DNA of 64,000 nt from Rhodobacterales bacterium (GTDB lineage Bacteria > Pseudomonadota > Alphaproteobacteria > Rhodobacterales > Rhodobacteraceae), in contig JAJNPS010000015.1 in NCBI GenBank assembly GCA_021155205.1, positions 1 through 64,000 of the forward strand, given 5' to 3'. How positions within the stretch are numbered: the first letter of the stretch is position 1; every line of letters starts with the position of its first letter. The position numbers were made by a program, and so were the translations under genes. The notes under the pieces were generated by a model. That model made no database searches. It saw nothing but the letters and a program-made list of their open reading frames with translations, and was not told where the DNA came from. Shown in pieces: positions 43,115-51,448 of this stretch.

Positions 43115-43300
43115 ATGCTCAAGGGGATCGACCAGCGGCTGTCGGCGGACTTCGTCCATGTCCTGATGCTGATGGGGCATGGCGATGATCCCGTGATCTG
43201 CGACGTCAACCATCCGGCTGCGACATCCCGAACGTGGCGCGGGCAATCCTGACGCTGATGCTGCTGGATAAGTTTGTCGAGGCGCCGGCTGCCCGAATAA
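43115..43300 (+). pseudogene. FucU/RbsD-family mutarotase gene, internally deleted
   Basis: The start MLKGIDQRLSADFVHVLMLM then GHGDDPVICDVNHPA matches the N-terminus of FucU/RbsD (sugar mutarotase/pyranase). In another frame the sequence jumps straight to CDIPNVARAILTLMLLDKFV then EAPAAR, a later part of the same family. So a middle segment is deleted and the frame is shifted at about 43210. The catalytic His near the N-terminus is kept but the fold cannot be complete. A mutarotase gene at the end of a sugar ABC operon fits its neighbours. Confidence 0.7.
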
Positions 43301-43761
43301 GTCCCGCTAAACTCCGACGCCAGTCGCGCTTTCGGAAGAGACCGCAAAGCGAGCCTCGTCATGTCAGTCAAGGAGGACTTTTTTTTGCAGGATGTTGTGG
43401 CTCTGAACCGAAAGCGCTCCGGTCGACAGGTCGGCAGAGTACTGCCACGGAGAGAACGCTTTCCGCTTTCATGGTGCTGGGGGCGGTTAACACCCCCTCG
43501 CGCATCGCCCCAGGAAATAACTGCAAAGTCCTGCCATGGCGGGATCGGGCGATGCCCCTATTGAGGGCAAGTGGCGACGGGGACGGGAATGCGGTCGGAC
43601 CGTCTCAACCACATCAGCCGTTCCGAACTGTCGGCTTGCGTCTGTTGCGGCGCGTCTGATCGAGTGCGCCGCGGATGTTCAGGATGGCGGCGGGGTCGCG
43701 GGGCATCACTGCAGCACCGACAGGGTGCCACTGGCCTGGGCCAGGCTGCAACAGTTTGCCT
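43301..43761. other. Gene-free stretch of about 460 bases
   Basis: No convincing coding region, RNA or repeat was recognised. Short open frames on both strands lack family features. A run of nine T bases is present near 43380. It separates the deleted fucU from the end of the peptide ABC operon and may be leftover DNA. Confidence 0.35.
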
Positions 43762-44685
43762 TTACCGCTGGCGCGGGTCGAGCGCGTCGCGCAATCCGTC
43801 GCCGATGTAGTTGATGCCAAGCACGGTCAGCGAAATGGCAAGACCCGGGAACAGCACGCGGTTGGGGTCCATCTGCATGTATTCCACCCCCTCGAACAGA
43901 AGCCGCCCCCAGGTCGGGAAATCCGGCGGAAAGCCGAGACCGAGAAACGACAGCGCGCTTTCGGTGATGATCGCCGAGGCGAAGCCAAGGGTTGCGGCCA
44001 CCATCACCGGCGACAGGACGTTGGGCAGGATATGGGTCAGGATGATGCGCAAGGGGGGCGTGCCGATCGACCGCGCCGCCAGCACGAATTCGCGCTCCTT
44101 CAGCGCCAGAACCTCGCCGCGCACGACGCGGGCCGCCTGCATCCACGAGGTCAGGCCGATCGCGCTGACGATCAGGATGAAGGTGCCGATCTCGACCCCG
44201 AATACGCCCGCAAGCGCATCGCGGAACAGCATCACCATCACCAGCAGCAAAGGCAGCAGCGGCAGCGCCAGAAACAGGTCGGTCAGGCGCATCAGCGGTC
44301 CGTCGAGCCAGCGCACGAAGCCCGCCAGAACCCCCATGGTGGTGCCGACCAGCACCGCGATGGCCATCGCGACCAGACCCACCGCCAGCGACACCTTGCC
44401 GCCTGCCAGCATCCGCGCCAGCGTGTCGCGGCCAAGCTGGTCGGTGCCCAGCGGATGCGCCAGGCTGGGCGGCAGGTTGCGCGCGCGCATCATGTCGACC
44501 GCCTTCGGCTCGATGAAGGCGGCGTCGATCTGCCAGAGCCATGGCCCGACCAGCACGGCCAGGATCAGCGCCAGCAGCACCGCTGCCCCGACCATGGCCC
44601 CGACATGCTGGCGGAACTTGCGCCAGACCCCTGCCCAGGGGCTGCGGGCGTGGTCGGAAAATGCGCCGGAGTTTGTCTCAGTCAT
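43762..44685 (-). CDS. Peptide/nickel-type ABC permease (DppC/OppC)
   Basis: 307 residues. The N-terminal membrane helix is followed by the family segment AHPLGTDQLGRDTLARMLAG near residue 78. The EAA loop (LALKEREFVLAARSIGTPPL) and SALSFLGLGFPPDFPTWGRL are typical of DppC. It overlaps dppB by 8 bases and is the last gene of the operon. Confidence 0.92.
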   Translation of the reverse strand: MTETNSGAFSDHARSPWAGVWRKFRQHVGAMVGAAVLLALILAVLVGPWLWQIDAAFIEPKAVDMMRARNLPPSLAHPLGTDQLGRDTLARMLAGGKVSLAVGLVAMAIAVLVGTTMGVLAGFVRWLDGPLMRLTDLFLALPLLPLLLVMVMLFRDALAGVFGVEIGTFILIVSAIGLTSWMQAARVVRGEVLALKEREFVLAARSIGTPPLRIILTHILPNVLSPVMVAATLGFASAIITESALSFLGLGFPPDFPTWGRLLFEGVEYMQMDPNRVLFPGLAISLTVLGINYIGDGLRDALDPRQR

Positions 44686-45685
44686 AGCGGATCCTCGGGT
44701 CCATCATGCCGTAAAGGAGGTCGGCCACCAGATTGAAGAAAACGATCAGCACGGCAAAGATGAAGGTCAGCGTCTGCACCATCGGCAGGTCGCTGGCGAT
44801 GATCGCGCCGATCAGCGCGCCGCCGATGCCGTTGATCTTGAACACCTGCTCCACGATGATCGAGCCGCCAAAGATCGAGGGCATCCCCAGCGCCAGCACC
44901 GTGATCACCGGGATCATGGCATTGCGCAGCGCGTGTTTCATGACCACCGTCCCCTCCAGCGCCCCCTTGGCGCGGGCGGTGCGCACATAGTCCTGGCCCA
45001 GCGTGTCGAGCATGGCAGAACGGGTATAGCGGCTGATCTCGGCGGCATGGAACAGCGCGATGACCGTCACCGGCAGCGCCATCTGCCAGACCTGCCGCGA
45101 CAGGCTGGCGAAATCCGTGACCTTCAGCGAGGCGTCGTAATAGGACGGAAACCAGCCCAAGTTGACCGCGAAGATCACGATCAGAAGGACGCCGGTGAAG
45201 AAGGTCGGCACCGAATAGCCGATCATCGCGACAAAGGTGCCAAGCTGGTCGAACCAGGAATACTGACGGTAGGCCGAATAGACGCCGATCGGCAGGGCGA
45301 TGGCCGCGGCGATCAGATAGCCGGAACCGACCACGGTCATGGTGCGCGCCAACCGGTCGCCGATCACGTCGAACACCGGGGCACGGCTTTGCCAGGACAG
45401 GATGCGCTGCTGGTCGCCGCCCAGCGACGTGCCGAACCAGCCGTCGATCAGATAGGCGGGTTCGACGACGAAAAACTGCTTCAGCCACAAGAGATAACGG
45501 AAGAACACCGGCTGGTCCGCGCCGAGCGCGGCGATCATCTTGGCGCGCACTTCGGGCGGGATCGAACGGGGAATCTCCGACATCGGCGAGCCGGGGGCCA
45601 GATCGACCATCAGGAAGATGACGAGGCTGATCAGCAGCAGCGTCGGAATGGCCAGAAGCAGCCTGCGGAGCGCGTAGGTAAGCAT
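44678..45685 (-). CDS. Peptide/nickel-type ABC permease (DppB/OppB)
   Basis: 335 residues. It begins MLTYALRRLLLAIPTLLLIS, the DppB pattern, with PGSP after the first helix. The EAA loop is GQDYVRTARAKGALEGTVVM near residue 235; the end is LLYGMMDPRIRYD. Start at 45685 matches the family; the open frame extends upstream. It follows the binding-protein gene after a long GC hairpin. Confidence 0.92.
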   Translation of the reverse strand: MLTYALRRLLLAIPTLLLISLVIFLMVDLAPGSPMSEIPRSIPPEVRAKMIAALGADQPVFFRYLLWLKQFFVVEPAYLIDGWFGTSLGGDQQRILSWQSRAPVFDVIGDRLARTMTVVGSGYLIAAAIALPIGVYSAYRQYSWFDQLGTFVAMIGYSVPTFFTGVLLIVIFAVNLGWFPSYYDASLKVTDFASLSRQVWQMALPVTVIALFHAAEISRYTRSAMLDTLGQDYVRTARAKGALEGTVVMKHALRNAMIPVITVLALGMPSIFGGSIIVEQVFKINGIGGALIGAIIASDLPMVQTLTFIFAVLIVFFNLVADLLYGMMDPRIRYD

Positions 45686-45735
45686 GGATGCGGGTCGTCC
45701 CGGACTGGGGCTGCACGAAAGCCGCCCGTGAAAGC

Positions 45736-45764
45736 GCGGGCGGGGCCGCGTGCGCCCCGCCCGC
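45736..45764 (-). terminator. Hairpin after the peptide-binding-protein gene
   Basis: An 11-base perfect stem (GCGGGCGGGGC / GCCCCGCCCGC) with a 7-base loop, 12 bases past the binding-protein stop. No U-tract. It probably protects the binding-protein mRNA and reduces read-through to dppBC, as with the similar hairpin at 16640. Confidence 0.6.
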
Positions 45765-45776
45765 CGGAAGCGGTGG

Positions 45777-47483
45777 TTACTTGATCCGATACCAGTCGGC
45801 CACGTTCCACAGCTCACTGTCCCAGGCGTTGACCTTGACGCCGCCCAGCGTGTTCGACATCGCCGACAGGTTGCCGCGCAGGATCAAGGGCAACGTCACC
45901 ATGCCGTCCTTGGTGATCATGTCGTTCATCTGCTTGGCGATGGCCGCGCGCTCGTTCATGTCGAAGGTCTGCGCCAGCTTGGCCGACAGCGCGTCATAGT
46001 CCGGGTTGGCAAAGCGGTTGTAGTTGGTGCCGATCCAGTTGGTCTCGGGGCGCGGCGCCTTGTCGGTGGTCAGCGCGGCGAGATAGGCCTCGGGATCGGT
46101 GCCGTCGAAGTTGTTGGCGTGCATCTCGACATCGGCATAGAATTTTTCCGCCGTGTCGGGCGAGGACGGATCGCCGCCGAAGAACACGCCGGGGTCGATC
46201 ACTTTCAGCTCGGTCTCGACACCGATCTCGGACCACCAGCCCTTGATCAATGCCTGAAAGTCCTGCCGCACCGGGTTGTTGGTGGTCTGGAACAGCAGCT
46301 TCAGCGGCATGCCGTCCTTTTCGCGCACCCCGTCGCCGTTGGTGTCGGTCCAGCCGGCCTCTTCCAGCAGCGCCTTGGCGCCTTCGATGTCCTGGGTCAG
46401 GCAGCCGGTGTTGTCCGAGGCATAGAAAGCCGGGGCCGGCACCACGTTGCAGTTGGGCGAGCCGCCCGCGCCGTAACCGATCTCGTTCAGCGCGGTGCGG
46501 TCGATCGCCATCGACAGGGCGCGGCGCACGCGCACGTCCGACAGCCGCGGATTGGGATACTTGGCGGTGGACCGCTCGCCCTCGGCCAGGTCGGGCGACG
46601 AATCGGTCAGGTTCAGCTCCAGCCGCTCGGTATTGGTGCCGAAACCCATGATGAAGCTGCCCTTGCCGGCGGCCAGCATCTGCGCCTGCAGTTGGGGGTT
46701 GATCTGCGCATTCCAGGCATAGTCGAATTCGCCGGTTTCCATCACGCCACGGGCCGAAGCGATGGAATCGCCACCGCCCTTGATGATTGCAGTGGCAAAC
46801 TCCGGCTTGGCCGGATCGCGGTATTCCGGGTTGGCCTCGTACTGCACCAGGTCGTTGACGGTGAAACCGGTGACGCGGAACGGCCCGGTGCCGATCGGGG
46901 CAAAGTTCTGCTCGGTGCAGGCCGCCGCAGCCGCGCCCATGCAGTTCTCGAACTGCGCCTTTTGCAGGATCGGGGTCTGCGAGCCGACGAAGGCGTTGAA
47001 CGGGTTGGCCTTGGGCGCGGTGAAGGTGATCTTCACCGTCAGGTCATCGACCGCCTCGATCTTGTCGATGCCATCGAACTTGAAGGCCTGGGCGCAGCCG
47101 CTGTCGGTTTCGTTGCAATAGGCGCCGGTGAACACCACGTCGGCCGCGGTGAACGCCGTGCCGTCCGACCATTTGACACCGGGCAAGAGCTTCCACGTGA
47201 TCGACTTGAAGTCAGCCGAGATGCCGCCGTTTTCGACGCTCGGGATCTCGCTCACGAGGCGCGCATAGACCGCGCCGTTCTCGTCGAACCCGGCCAGGGG
47301 TTCCAGCACCATGCTGGCCGCATAGACATCCTTGGTGCCGCTGGACAGATAGGGGTTCAGCGTCGAAGTGGCCTGCGGGAAGGTGATGCGCAACTCGCCG
47401 TCGGTGCCGCGGCCGCCGGCAAAGGCGGGCAGGCCTGCCAAGGCCAGGGCGGTGCCCATCCAAAGCATCGTTTTCGTCTTCAT
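45777..47483 (-). CDS. ABC peptide-type substrate-binding protein (family 5)
   Basis: 568 residues. Signal peptide MKTKTMLWMGTALALAGLPA, then a family 5 binding protein (LRITFPQATSTLNPYLSSGT; later FAPIGTGPFRVTGFTVNDLV and DVRVRRALSMAIDRTALNEI). Several Cys pairs are present (CNETDSGC; NCMG...CTEQ; NCNVV...CLTQ). The family binds di/oligopeptides, glutathione, haem or metal chelates; ligand unknown. AAGGAG precedes the ATG, which lies 2 bases after the dppF stop. Confidence 0.92.
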   Translation of the reverse strand: MKTKTMLWMGTALALAGLPAFAGGRGTDGELRITFPQATSTLNPYLSSGTKDVYAASMVLEPLAGFDENGAVYARLVSEIPSVENGGISADFKSITWKLLPGVKWSDGTAFTAADVVFTGAYCNETDSGCAQAFKFDGIDKIEAVDDLTVKITFTAPKANPFNAFVGSQTPILQKAQFENCMGAAAAACTEQNFAPIGTGPFRVTGFTVNDLVQYEANPEYRDPAKPEFATAIIKGGGDSIASARGVMETGEFDYAWNAQINPQLQAQMLAAGKGSFIMGFGTNTERLELNLTDSSPDLAEGERSTAKYPNPRLSDVRVRRALSMAIDRTALNEIGYGAGGSPNCNVVPAPAFYASDNTGCLTQDIEGAKALLEEAGWTDTNGDGVREKDGMPLKLLFQTTNNPVRQDFQALIKGWWSEIGVETELKVIDPGVFFGGDPSSPDTAEKFYADVEMHANNFDGTDPEAYLAALTTDKAPRPETNWIGTNYNRFANPDYDALSAKLAQTFDMNERAAIAKQMNDMITKDGMVTLPLILRGNLSAMSNTLGGVKVNAWDSELWNVADWYRIK

Positions 47484-47485
47484 CG

Positions 47486-48550
47486 TCAGTCTCCTTGCTG
47501 GTGTGTGTCGTTTCTTGTGGGTCCGCCGGTTGGTCCGGCGGCAGGCTTGTCGGGTGAAAACAGATGGCAGGCCACGAACCGTGAAGGCTGGACCTCGCGC
47601 AGTTCGGGAACGTCGCTGCGGCAGCGGTCGAACACCTTCGGGCAACGGGTGTGAAAATTGCAGCCCGGGGGCATCCGCGCCGGCGAAGGGACATCACCCT
47701 TGAGGATGATCCGCCCGCGCCCGCCCGCCCTGCCGCCGCCGACCCGGTCCAGACGCGGCAGCGCCGACAAGAGCGCCTCGGCATAGGGATGCAGGGGCTG
47801 CGCATAAAGCGCGTCGCGCGGGGAAAGTTCCACGATGCGGCCGAGATACATCACCGCCACGCGGGTGGCGATGTGGCGCACCATCGACAGGTCGTGACTG
47901 ATGAAGAGGTAAGTCAGTCCGAAATCGCGCTGCAACCGCTCCAGGAGATTGACCACCTGCGCCTGGATCGACACGTCGAGCGCCGCGATCGGCTCGTCGC
48001 AGACCACGAATTTCGGATTGAGCGCCAGCGCCCGCGCGATGCCCACCCGTTGACGCTGGCCGCCCGAGAATTCGTGCGGAAAGCGGTTGACGAAGCGCCG
48101 GTCCAGCCCGACCGCATCCATCAGTTCGCGCACCCGAGCGGCCTTGCGGTCGGCCGACCAGTCGGTATGCACGTTCAGCGGCTCGGAAATGATCGCCGAA
48201 AGCGTCATCCGCGGGTTCAGGCTGGCCTGCGGGTCCTGGAACACCATCTGCATCGTCGGTCGCTTGGCGCGCAGCGCCGCCGGACCGAGTTGCAGCACAT
48301 CCTCGCCGTCGATGCTGATGCGGCCCGCGGTCGGCTCGCACAGGCGTAACAACGACCGCCCGACCGTGCTTTTGCCGCAACCGGATTCCCCCACCAGCCC
48401 CAGTGTCTCGCCTTTGTCGATGCCGAAGCTGACGCCGTCGACCGCCCGCACCGCGCCAGCGCGGCGGCGGAACAGCCCGGCCAGCACCGGGAAATGCATC
48501 TTCAGCCCCTCGACCTCGACGAGCTTGCGACCGACCGGAGTCTCAGCCAT
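47486..48550 (-). CDS. Peptide ABC transporter ATPase (DppF/OppF)
   Basis: 354 residues. Walker A GESGCGKST near residue 53, signature FSGGQRQRVGIARAL, Walker B FVVCDEPIAALDVS, H-loop ISHDLSMV. The C-terminal oligopeptide-transport domain has a CNFHTRCPKVFDRC cysteine cluster, which in relatives can bind an Fe-S cluster. The start at MAETPVGRK is 8 bases inside the end of dppD. Confidence 0.93.
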   Translation of the reverse strand: MAETPVGRKLVEVEGLKMHFPVLAGLFRRRAGAVRAVDGVSFGIDKGETLGLVGESGCGKSTVGRSLLRLCEPTAGRISIDGEDVLQLGPAALRAKRPTMQMVFQDPQASLNPRMTLSAIISEPLNVHTDWSADRKAARVRELMDAVGLDRRFVNRFPHEFSGGQRQRVGIARALALNPKFVVCDEPIAALDVSIQAQVVNLLERLQRDFGLTYLFISHDLSMVRHIATRVAVMYLGRIVELSPRDALYAQPLHPYAEALLSALPRLDRVGGGRAGGRGRIILKGDVPSPARMPPGCNFHTRCPKVFDRCRSDVPELREVQPSRFVACHLFSPDKPAAGPTGGPTRNDTHQQGD

Positions 48551-49580
48551 GCGCCACCTCGAGCGGATGCTCAACCGCAACGCGGTGACAGGCGACGATA
48601 TGCCTGCTCTCCGTCAGGCCCGGACCCGGCGATCCGACCGCGCAGCAGGCCGGATTGACACAGTCGCACTGGTCATGCGCCTCGGTGCAGCGGTGGCGGA
48701 ACGGGCAGGCGGTCGGAGCGGCGGTCAGGATCGGCGGCTGGCCCTCGATGGTGAAAAGCTGTGCCGGCCGATCGCCATCCAGCGCGGGCACGGTGCGCAG
48801 CAGCGCGCGGGTATAGGGGTGGCGGGGGTTGGCGAACAGTTCGGCGACAGGTGCCTCCTCGACCACCTGGCCGCCATACATGACCATGACCCGGTCGGCG
48901 ATCTCGGCGATCACGCCGAGGTCATGCGAAATCCAGATGATCGCCATGCCGAGCTTCTGGCGCAACTCGCCGATCAGTTCGATGATCTGCGCCTGCACCG
49001 TCACGTCAAGCGCGGTTGTCGGTTCGTCGGCGATCAAGAGGTCGGGGTCGCAGGCCAGTGCGATGGCGATCATCACCCGCTGGCGCATGCCGCCGGAAAA
49101 CTGGTGCGGATAGGCCTTGAGTCTCGCCCGCGCATCGGGGATGCCGACCAGTTCCAGCAACTCGACGGCACGGTTCGCCGCCACATCAGGCCGCAGCCCC
49201 TTGTGCCGGATCAGCGGTTCGGCGATCTGGTCGCCGATCATCAGCACCGGGTTCAGGCTGGTCATCGGATCCTGGAACACGAAGCCGATCCGCGCGCCGC
49301 GAATATCGGCCAGCGCGCGCGGCGAAAGCTTCAGCAGGTCTTGCCCGCCAAGCAGAACCTCGCCGCCGCGCACTTCGGCGGGCGGCGAGGGCAGAAGGCC
49401 CAAGAGCGACAGCATCGTCACCGACTTGCCCGATCCGCTCTCGCCGACCACGCCCAGAAGCTCGCCCCGCATCACGCGAAAGCTGACGTCGTTGACGGCG
49501 TGAACTTCGGAACTTCCAAGCCGGAACACGGTCTTCAGCCCGCGCACGTCAAGAACAGGCTGCGCCGCGCCAGTTGTCAT
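48543..49580 (-). CDS. Peptide ABC transporter ATPase (DppD/OppD)
   Basis: 345 residues. Walker A GESGSGKSVT near residue 40, signature FSGGMRQRVMIAIAL, Walker B LLIADEPTTALDVT, H-loop ISHDLGVI. The C-terminal oligopeptide-transporter region has CPFRHRCTEAHDQCDCVNPACC, unusually Cys-rich. The start MTTGAAQ overlaps the stop of the small Cys/His-rich gene as ATGA (49577-49580), so the two are translationally coupled. Confidence 0.92.
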   Translation of the reverse strand: MTTGAAQPVLDVRGLKTVFRLGSSEVHAVNDVSFRVMRGELLGVVGESGSGKSVTMLSLLGLLPSPPAEVRGGEVLLGGQDLLKLSPRALADIRGARIGFVFQDPMTSLNPVLMIGDQIAEPLIRHKGLRPDVAANRAVELLELVGIPDARARLKAYPHQFSGGMRQRVMIAIALACDPDLLIADEPTTALDVTVQAQIIELIGELRQKLGMAIIWISHDLGVIAEIADRVMVMYGGQVVEEAPVAELFANPRHPYTRALLRTVPALDGDRPAQLFTIEGQPPILTAAPTACPFRHRCTEAHDQCDCVNPACCAVGSPGPGLTESRHIVACHRVAVEHPLEVAHG

Positions 49581-49780
49581 GCGTGCGTCGCGACGCCCGC
49601 GTGGGTTTCGTGGTGGCCCGGCGCGGTCGCCGGACCGCATGCGCAGGACGCCTCGGTCGCCGCATCCTGGGCAGCCTCGACGCTGTGGCCATGGGTCTTC
49701 TGGGCTGCCGTCGCAGCGACAGCTTGCTGGCCATGGCTGGCATTGGCCTCGTCAGGGGATGGTTTGCCGCAATCACACAT
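49577..49780 (-). CDS. Small Cys/His-rich protein at the head of the peptide ABC operon
   Basis: 67 residues, no signal peptide or membrane segment. It begins MCDCGKPSPDEANASHGQQ and later has SCACGPATAPGHHETHAGVA, giving two C-x-C-G motifs plus several histidines, a likely soft-metal ligand set; the middle is Ala/Gln-rich. AAGGA lies 9-10 bases before the ATG, the stop overlaps dppD as ATGA, and a MerR-type promoter sits just upstream. All this argues it is a real, expressed first gene. No family recognised. It could be a metal buffer, a metal sensor peptide or the operon's regulator leader. Confidence 0.6.
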   Translation of the reverse strand: MCDCGKPSPDEANASHGQQAVAATAAQKTHGHSVEAAQDAATEASCACGPATAPGHHETHAGVATHA

Positions 49781-49813
49781 CGGTGCAGTTCCTTCGTTTG
49801 GGTGTGTAAAATG

Positions 49814-49844
49814 GTGCTAGGGGCTTCCAACACTGGAAGGTCAA
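49814..49844 (-). promoter_or_regulatory. MerR-family (CueR/HmrR-like) promoter
   Basis: On the minus strand a -35 TTGACC (49839-49844) and -10-like TAGCAC (49814-49819) are separated by 19 bases, the long spacer of MerR-family promoters. Within the spacer lies a perfect dyad CTTCCA-GTGT-TGGAAG, as in copper-responsive CueR/HmrR operators (ACCTTCC ... GGAAGGT). The dyad here is one base shorter than the canonical one. It is about 34 bases before the small Cys/His-rich gene. No merR gene was found in this window. Confidence 0.58.
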
Positions 49845-49989
49845 GGGGTTTTGACGCACAAAGCACGATGGTTTGCGCGGACGATTATGGGGTGCGGGAG
49901 GCTGTGTTGCGCAAATCGACAGAAGGCCCGACTTTCCCTATTCCCGCGCAGACCCATCCTGCGACCTTCGTGACGGGGATGCCCCGCGC

Positions 49990-50490
49990 GGTGAAGCCTT
50001 TCAGGACGGCCAAGTTCGCCGTCGTCCAACGCATCGAAACGGCGGAGAGGCACACCGCCTGGGAGTTTCAGCGGCACGTGCTGGAGGCGGTGCCGTACCA
50101 GGTCCATACCGTCTTGACCGATCAAACCCTTGGAACGCCATTGGTCCGAGGACAATGGCGAGCGGCATTGAGCACCGGCTGACCAGGCCGAACCCTCCGT
50201 GGAGCCATGAAGATCAGAAAACGGTTCCGGGGACCGTTTTCCTGAATGGCGGCCAGGTCGAGCGCTTGACCGCACGACCAAGGACGCCACCGTCAAGCGA
50301 TACCACTACGACGACCACGCCCATCTGCGCACCCACCTCGCGGACTTGCTTGCAGCCTACAACTTCGGGCGCAGACTCAAAACGCCCGGGGCCTCTTGCC
50401 CTACGGATACATCTGCAAAATCTGGACTTCGGAGCCGGATCAATTCATCCTCGATCAATCCACCAGATGCCGGGACTGAACAGCTCGGCC
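49990..50490 (+). pseudogene. Degraded IS481-family transposase
   Basis: Pieces of an IS481-type integrase are spread over several frames: TAKFAVVQRIETAERHTAWE then VPYQVHTVLTDQ (about 49996-50130); IEHRLTRPNPPWS and NGGQVERL (about 50160-50275); KDATVKRYHYDDHAHLRTHL then AAYNFGRRLKT (about 50281-50387); and finally SIHQMPGLN. Frameshifts, an insertion and missing parts make it nonfunctional. No terminal repeats were found. Confidence 0.65.
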
Positions 50491-50706
50491 CTCACCTTGT
50501 GCCACACAGGTCAAGCGATTACAAAGTTGTGATGTCATTGAATGCAGACACTGTCGAGGACACCATGCGGATCTTAACTGTATGATTATGTTTATTTTGG
50601 CAGGGGATTTATGCTATCCATGCCTGTCCGCCACTTGCCCCCCGTCCCTCCGCCGGGTCGCGTCGACCAGCGTGCCGTGCCGGTGGCACGACGATGGGCA
50701 ACGCGC

Positions 50707-51411
50707 ATGATCCTTGGCCATATCGGTGCGCGCAAAGGGTCAAAGGGTGTGCCCGGCAAGAATTTCCGCCCCATCTGCGGCAAACCCCTGATCGACTGGT
50801 CGCTGGACCAGCTTTTCGCGCATCCGCGCGTCGATGCGGTGGTGGTGTCCACCGACGATCCCGAAATCTATGACCATGCTGTCGCAAGGGGTGCGCTGAA
50901 GATCGGCCTGCGTCCCGCCCATCTGGCCACGGATACGGCCGGGAAATGGGGCGTCTGGCAGCATGCGCTACAGGTGTCGGAACCGATCACCGGCCCGGTC
51001 ACGGCGTTTCTTGACCTTGACTGCACGTCGCCCCTGCGGCTGGCGCAGGACATCGACGGCGCGCTGGACCTGTTCGCGACCGAACGCCCCGATATGGTGA
51101 TGTCCTGCTGCGAGGCGCGCAAGAACCCCTATTTCAATCTGGTGGAACCCGATGCCACGGGCGCGCTGCATGTCAGCAAACCCCTGCCGGGCGGGGTTGT
51201 CGCCCGTCAGCAGGCCCCGGTCGTCTATGAACATGTCGGCGTGGTCTATGTTGTGGCCCCCGACTATCTGCGCCGGGCTGGCGGGCTATACGAGGGGCGG
51301 GTCATTCCCTATGTCCTGAACGCTGAGCGGTGCCACGACATCGACACGCCGTTTGATCTGCGTATCGTCGAATTTCTGCTGCAGTCCCAGATAGATGCAG
51401 GCCTGCGTTAA
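50707..51411 (+). CDS. neuA: Acylneuraminate (nonulosonic acid) cytidylyltransferase
   Basis: 234 residues. It activates a nonulosonic acid as its CMP derivative. The nucleotide-binding motif ARKGSKGVPGKNFRPICGKP opens the protein, and VVVSTDDPEIYDHA and FLDLDCTSPLRLAQDIDGAL follow. The product may be CMP-sialic, -legionaminic or -pseudaminic acid; NeuB and NeuC homologues in the same cluster favour a GlcNAc-derived sugar. The start at MILGHIGARKG is set by the motif; the frame extends to 50611. Confidence 0.85.
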   Translation: MILGHIGARKGSKGVPGKNFRPICGKPLIDWSLDQLFAHPRVDAVVVSTDDPEIYDHAVARGALKIGLRPAHLATDTAGKWGVWQHALQVSEPITGPVTAFLDLDCTSPLRLAQDIDGALDLFATERPDMVMSCCEARKNPYFNLVEPDATGALHVSKPLPGGVVARQQAPVVYEHVGVVYVVAPDYLRRAGGLYEGRVIPYVLNAERCHDIDTPFDLRIVEFLLQSQIDAGLR

Positions 51412-51448
51412 GGCACGGCGCGAATGCGCGATCCGCCCCTTGATACGG

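Noticed and set aside
43361..43564. Short plus-strand frame after fucU (67 codons)
   Set aside because: No recognisable domain and codon use unlike the neighbouring genes. The preceding GGAGG could be chance.
49841..50296. Minus-strand frame upstream of the MerR-type promoter as the missing merR gene
   Set aside because: Translation shows no helix-turn-helix or metal loop; it is the complement of the IS481 relic.
50597..50615. TTGGCAGGGGATTTATGC as a sigma-54 promoter before neuA
   Set aside because: The GG and GC elements are 14 bases apart instead of 12, so the spacing does not fit.
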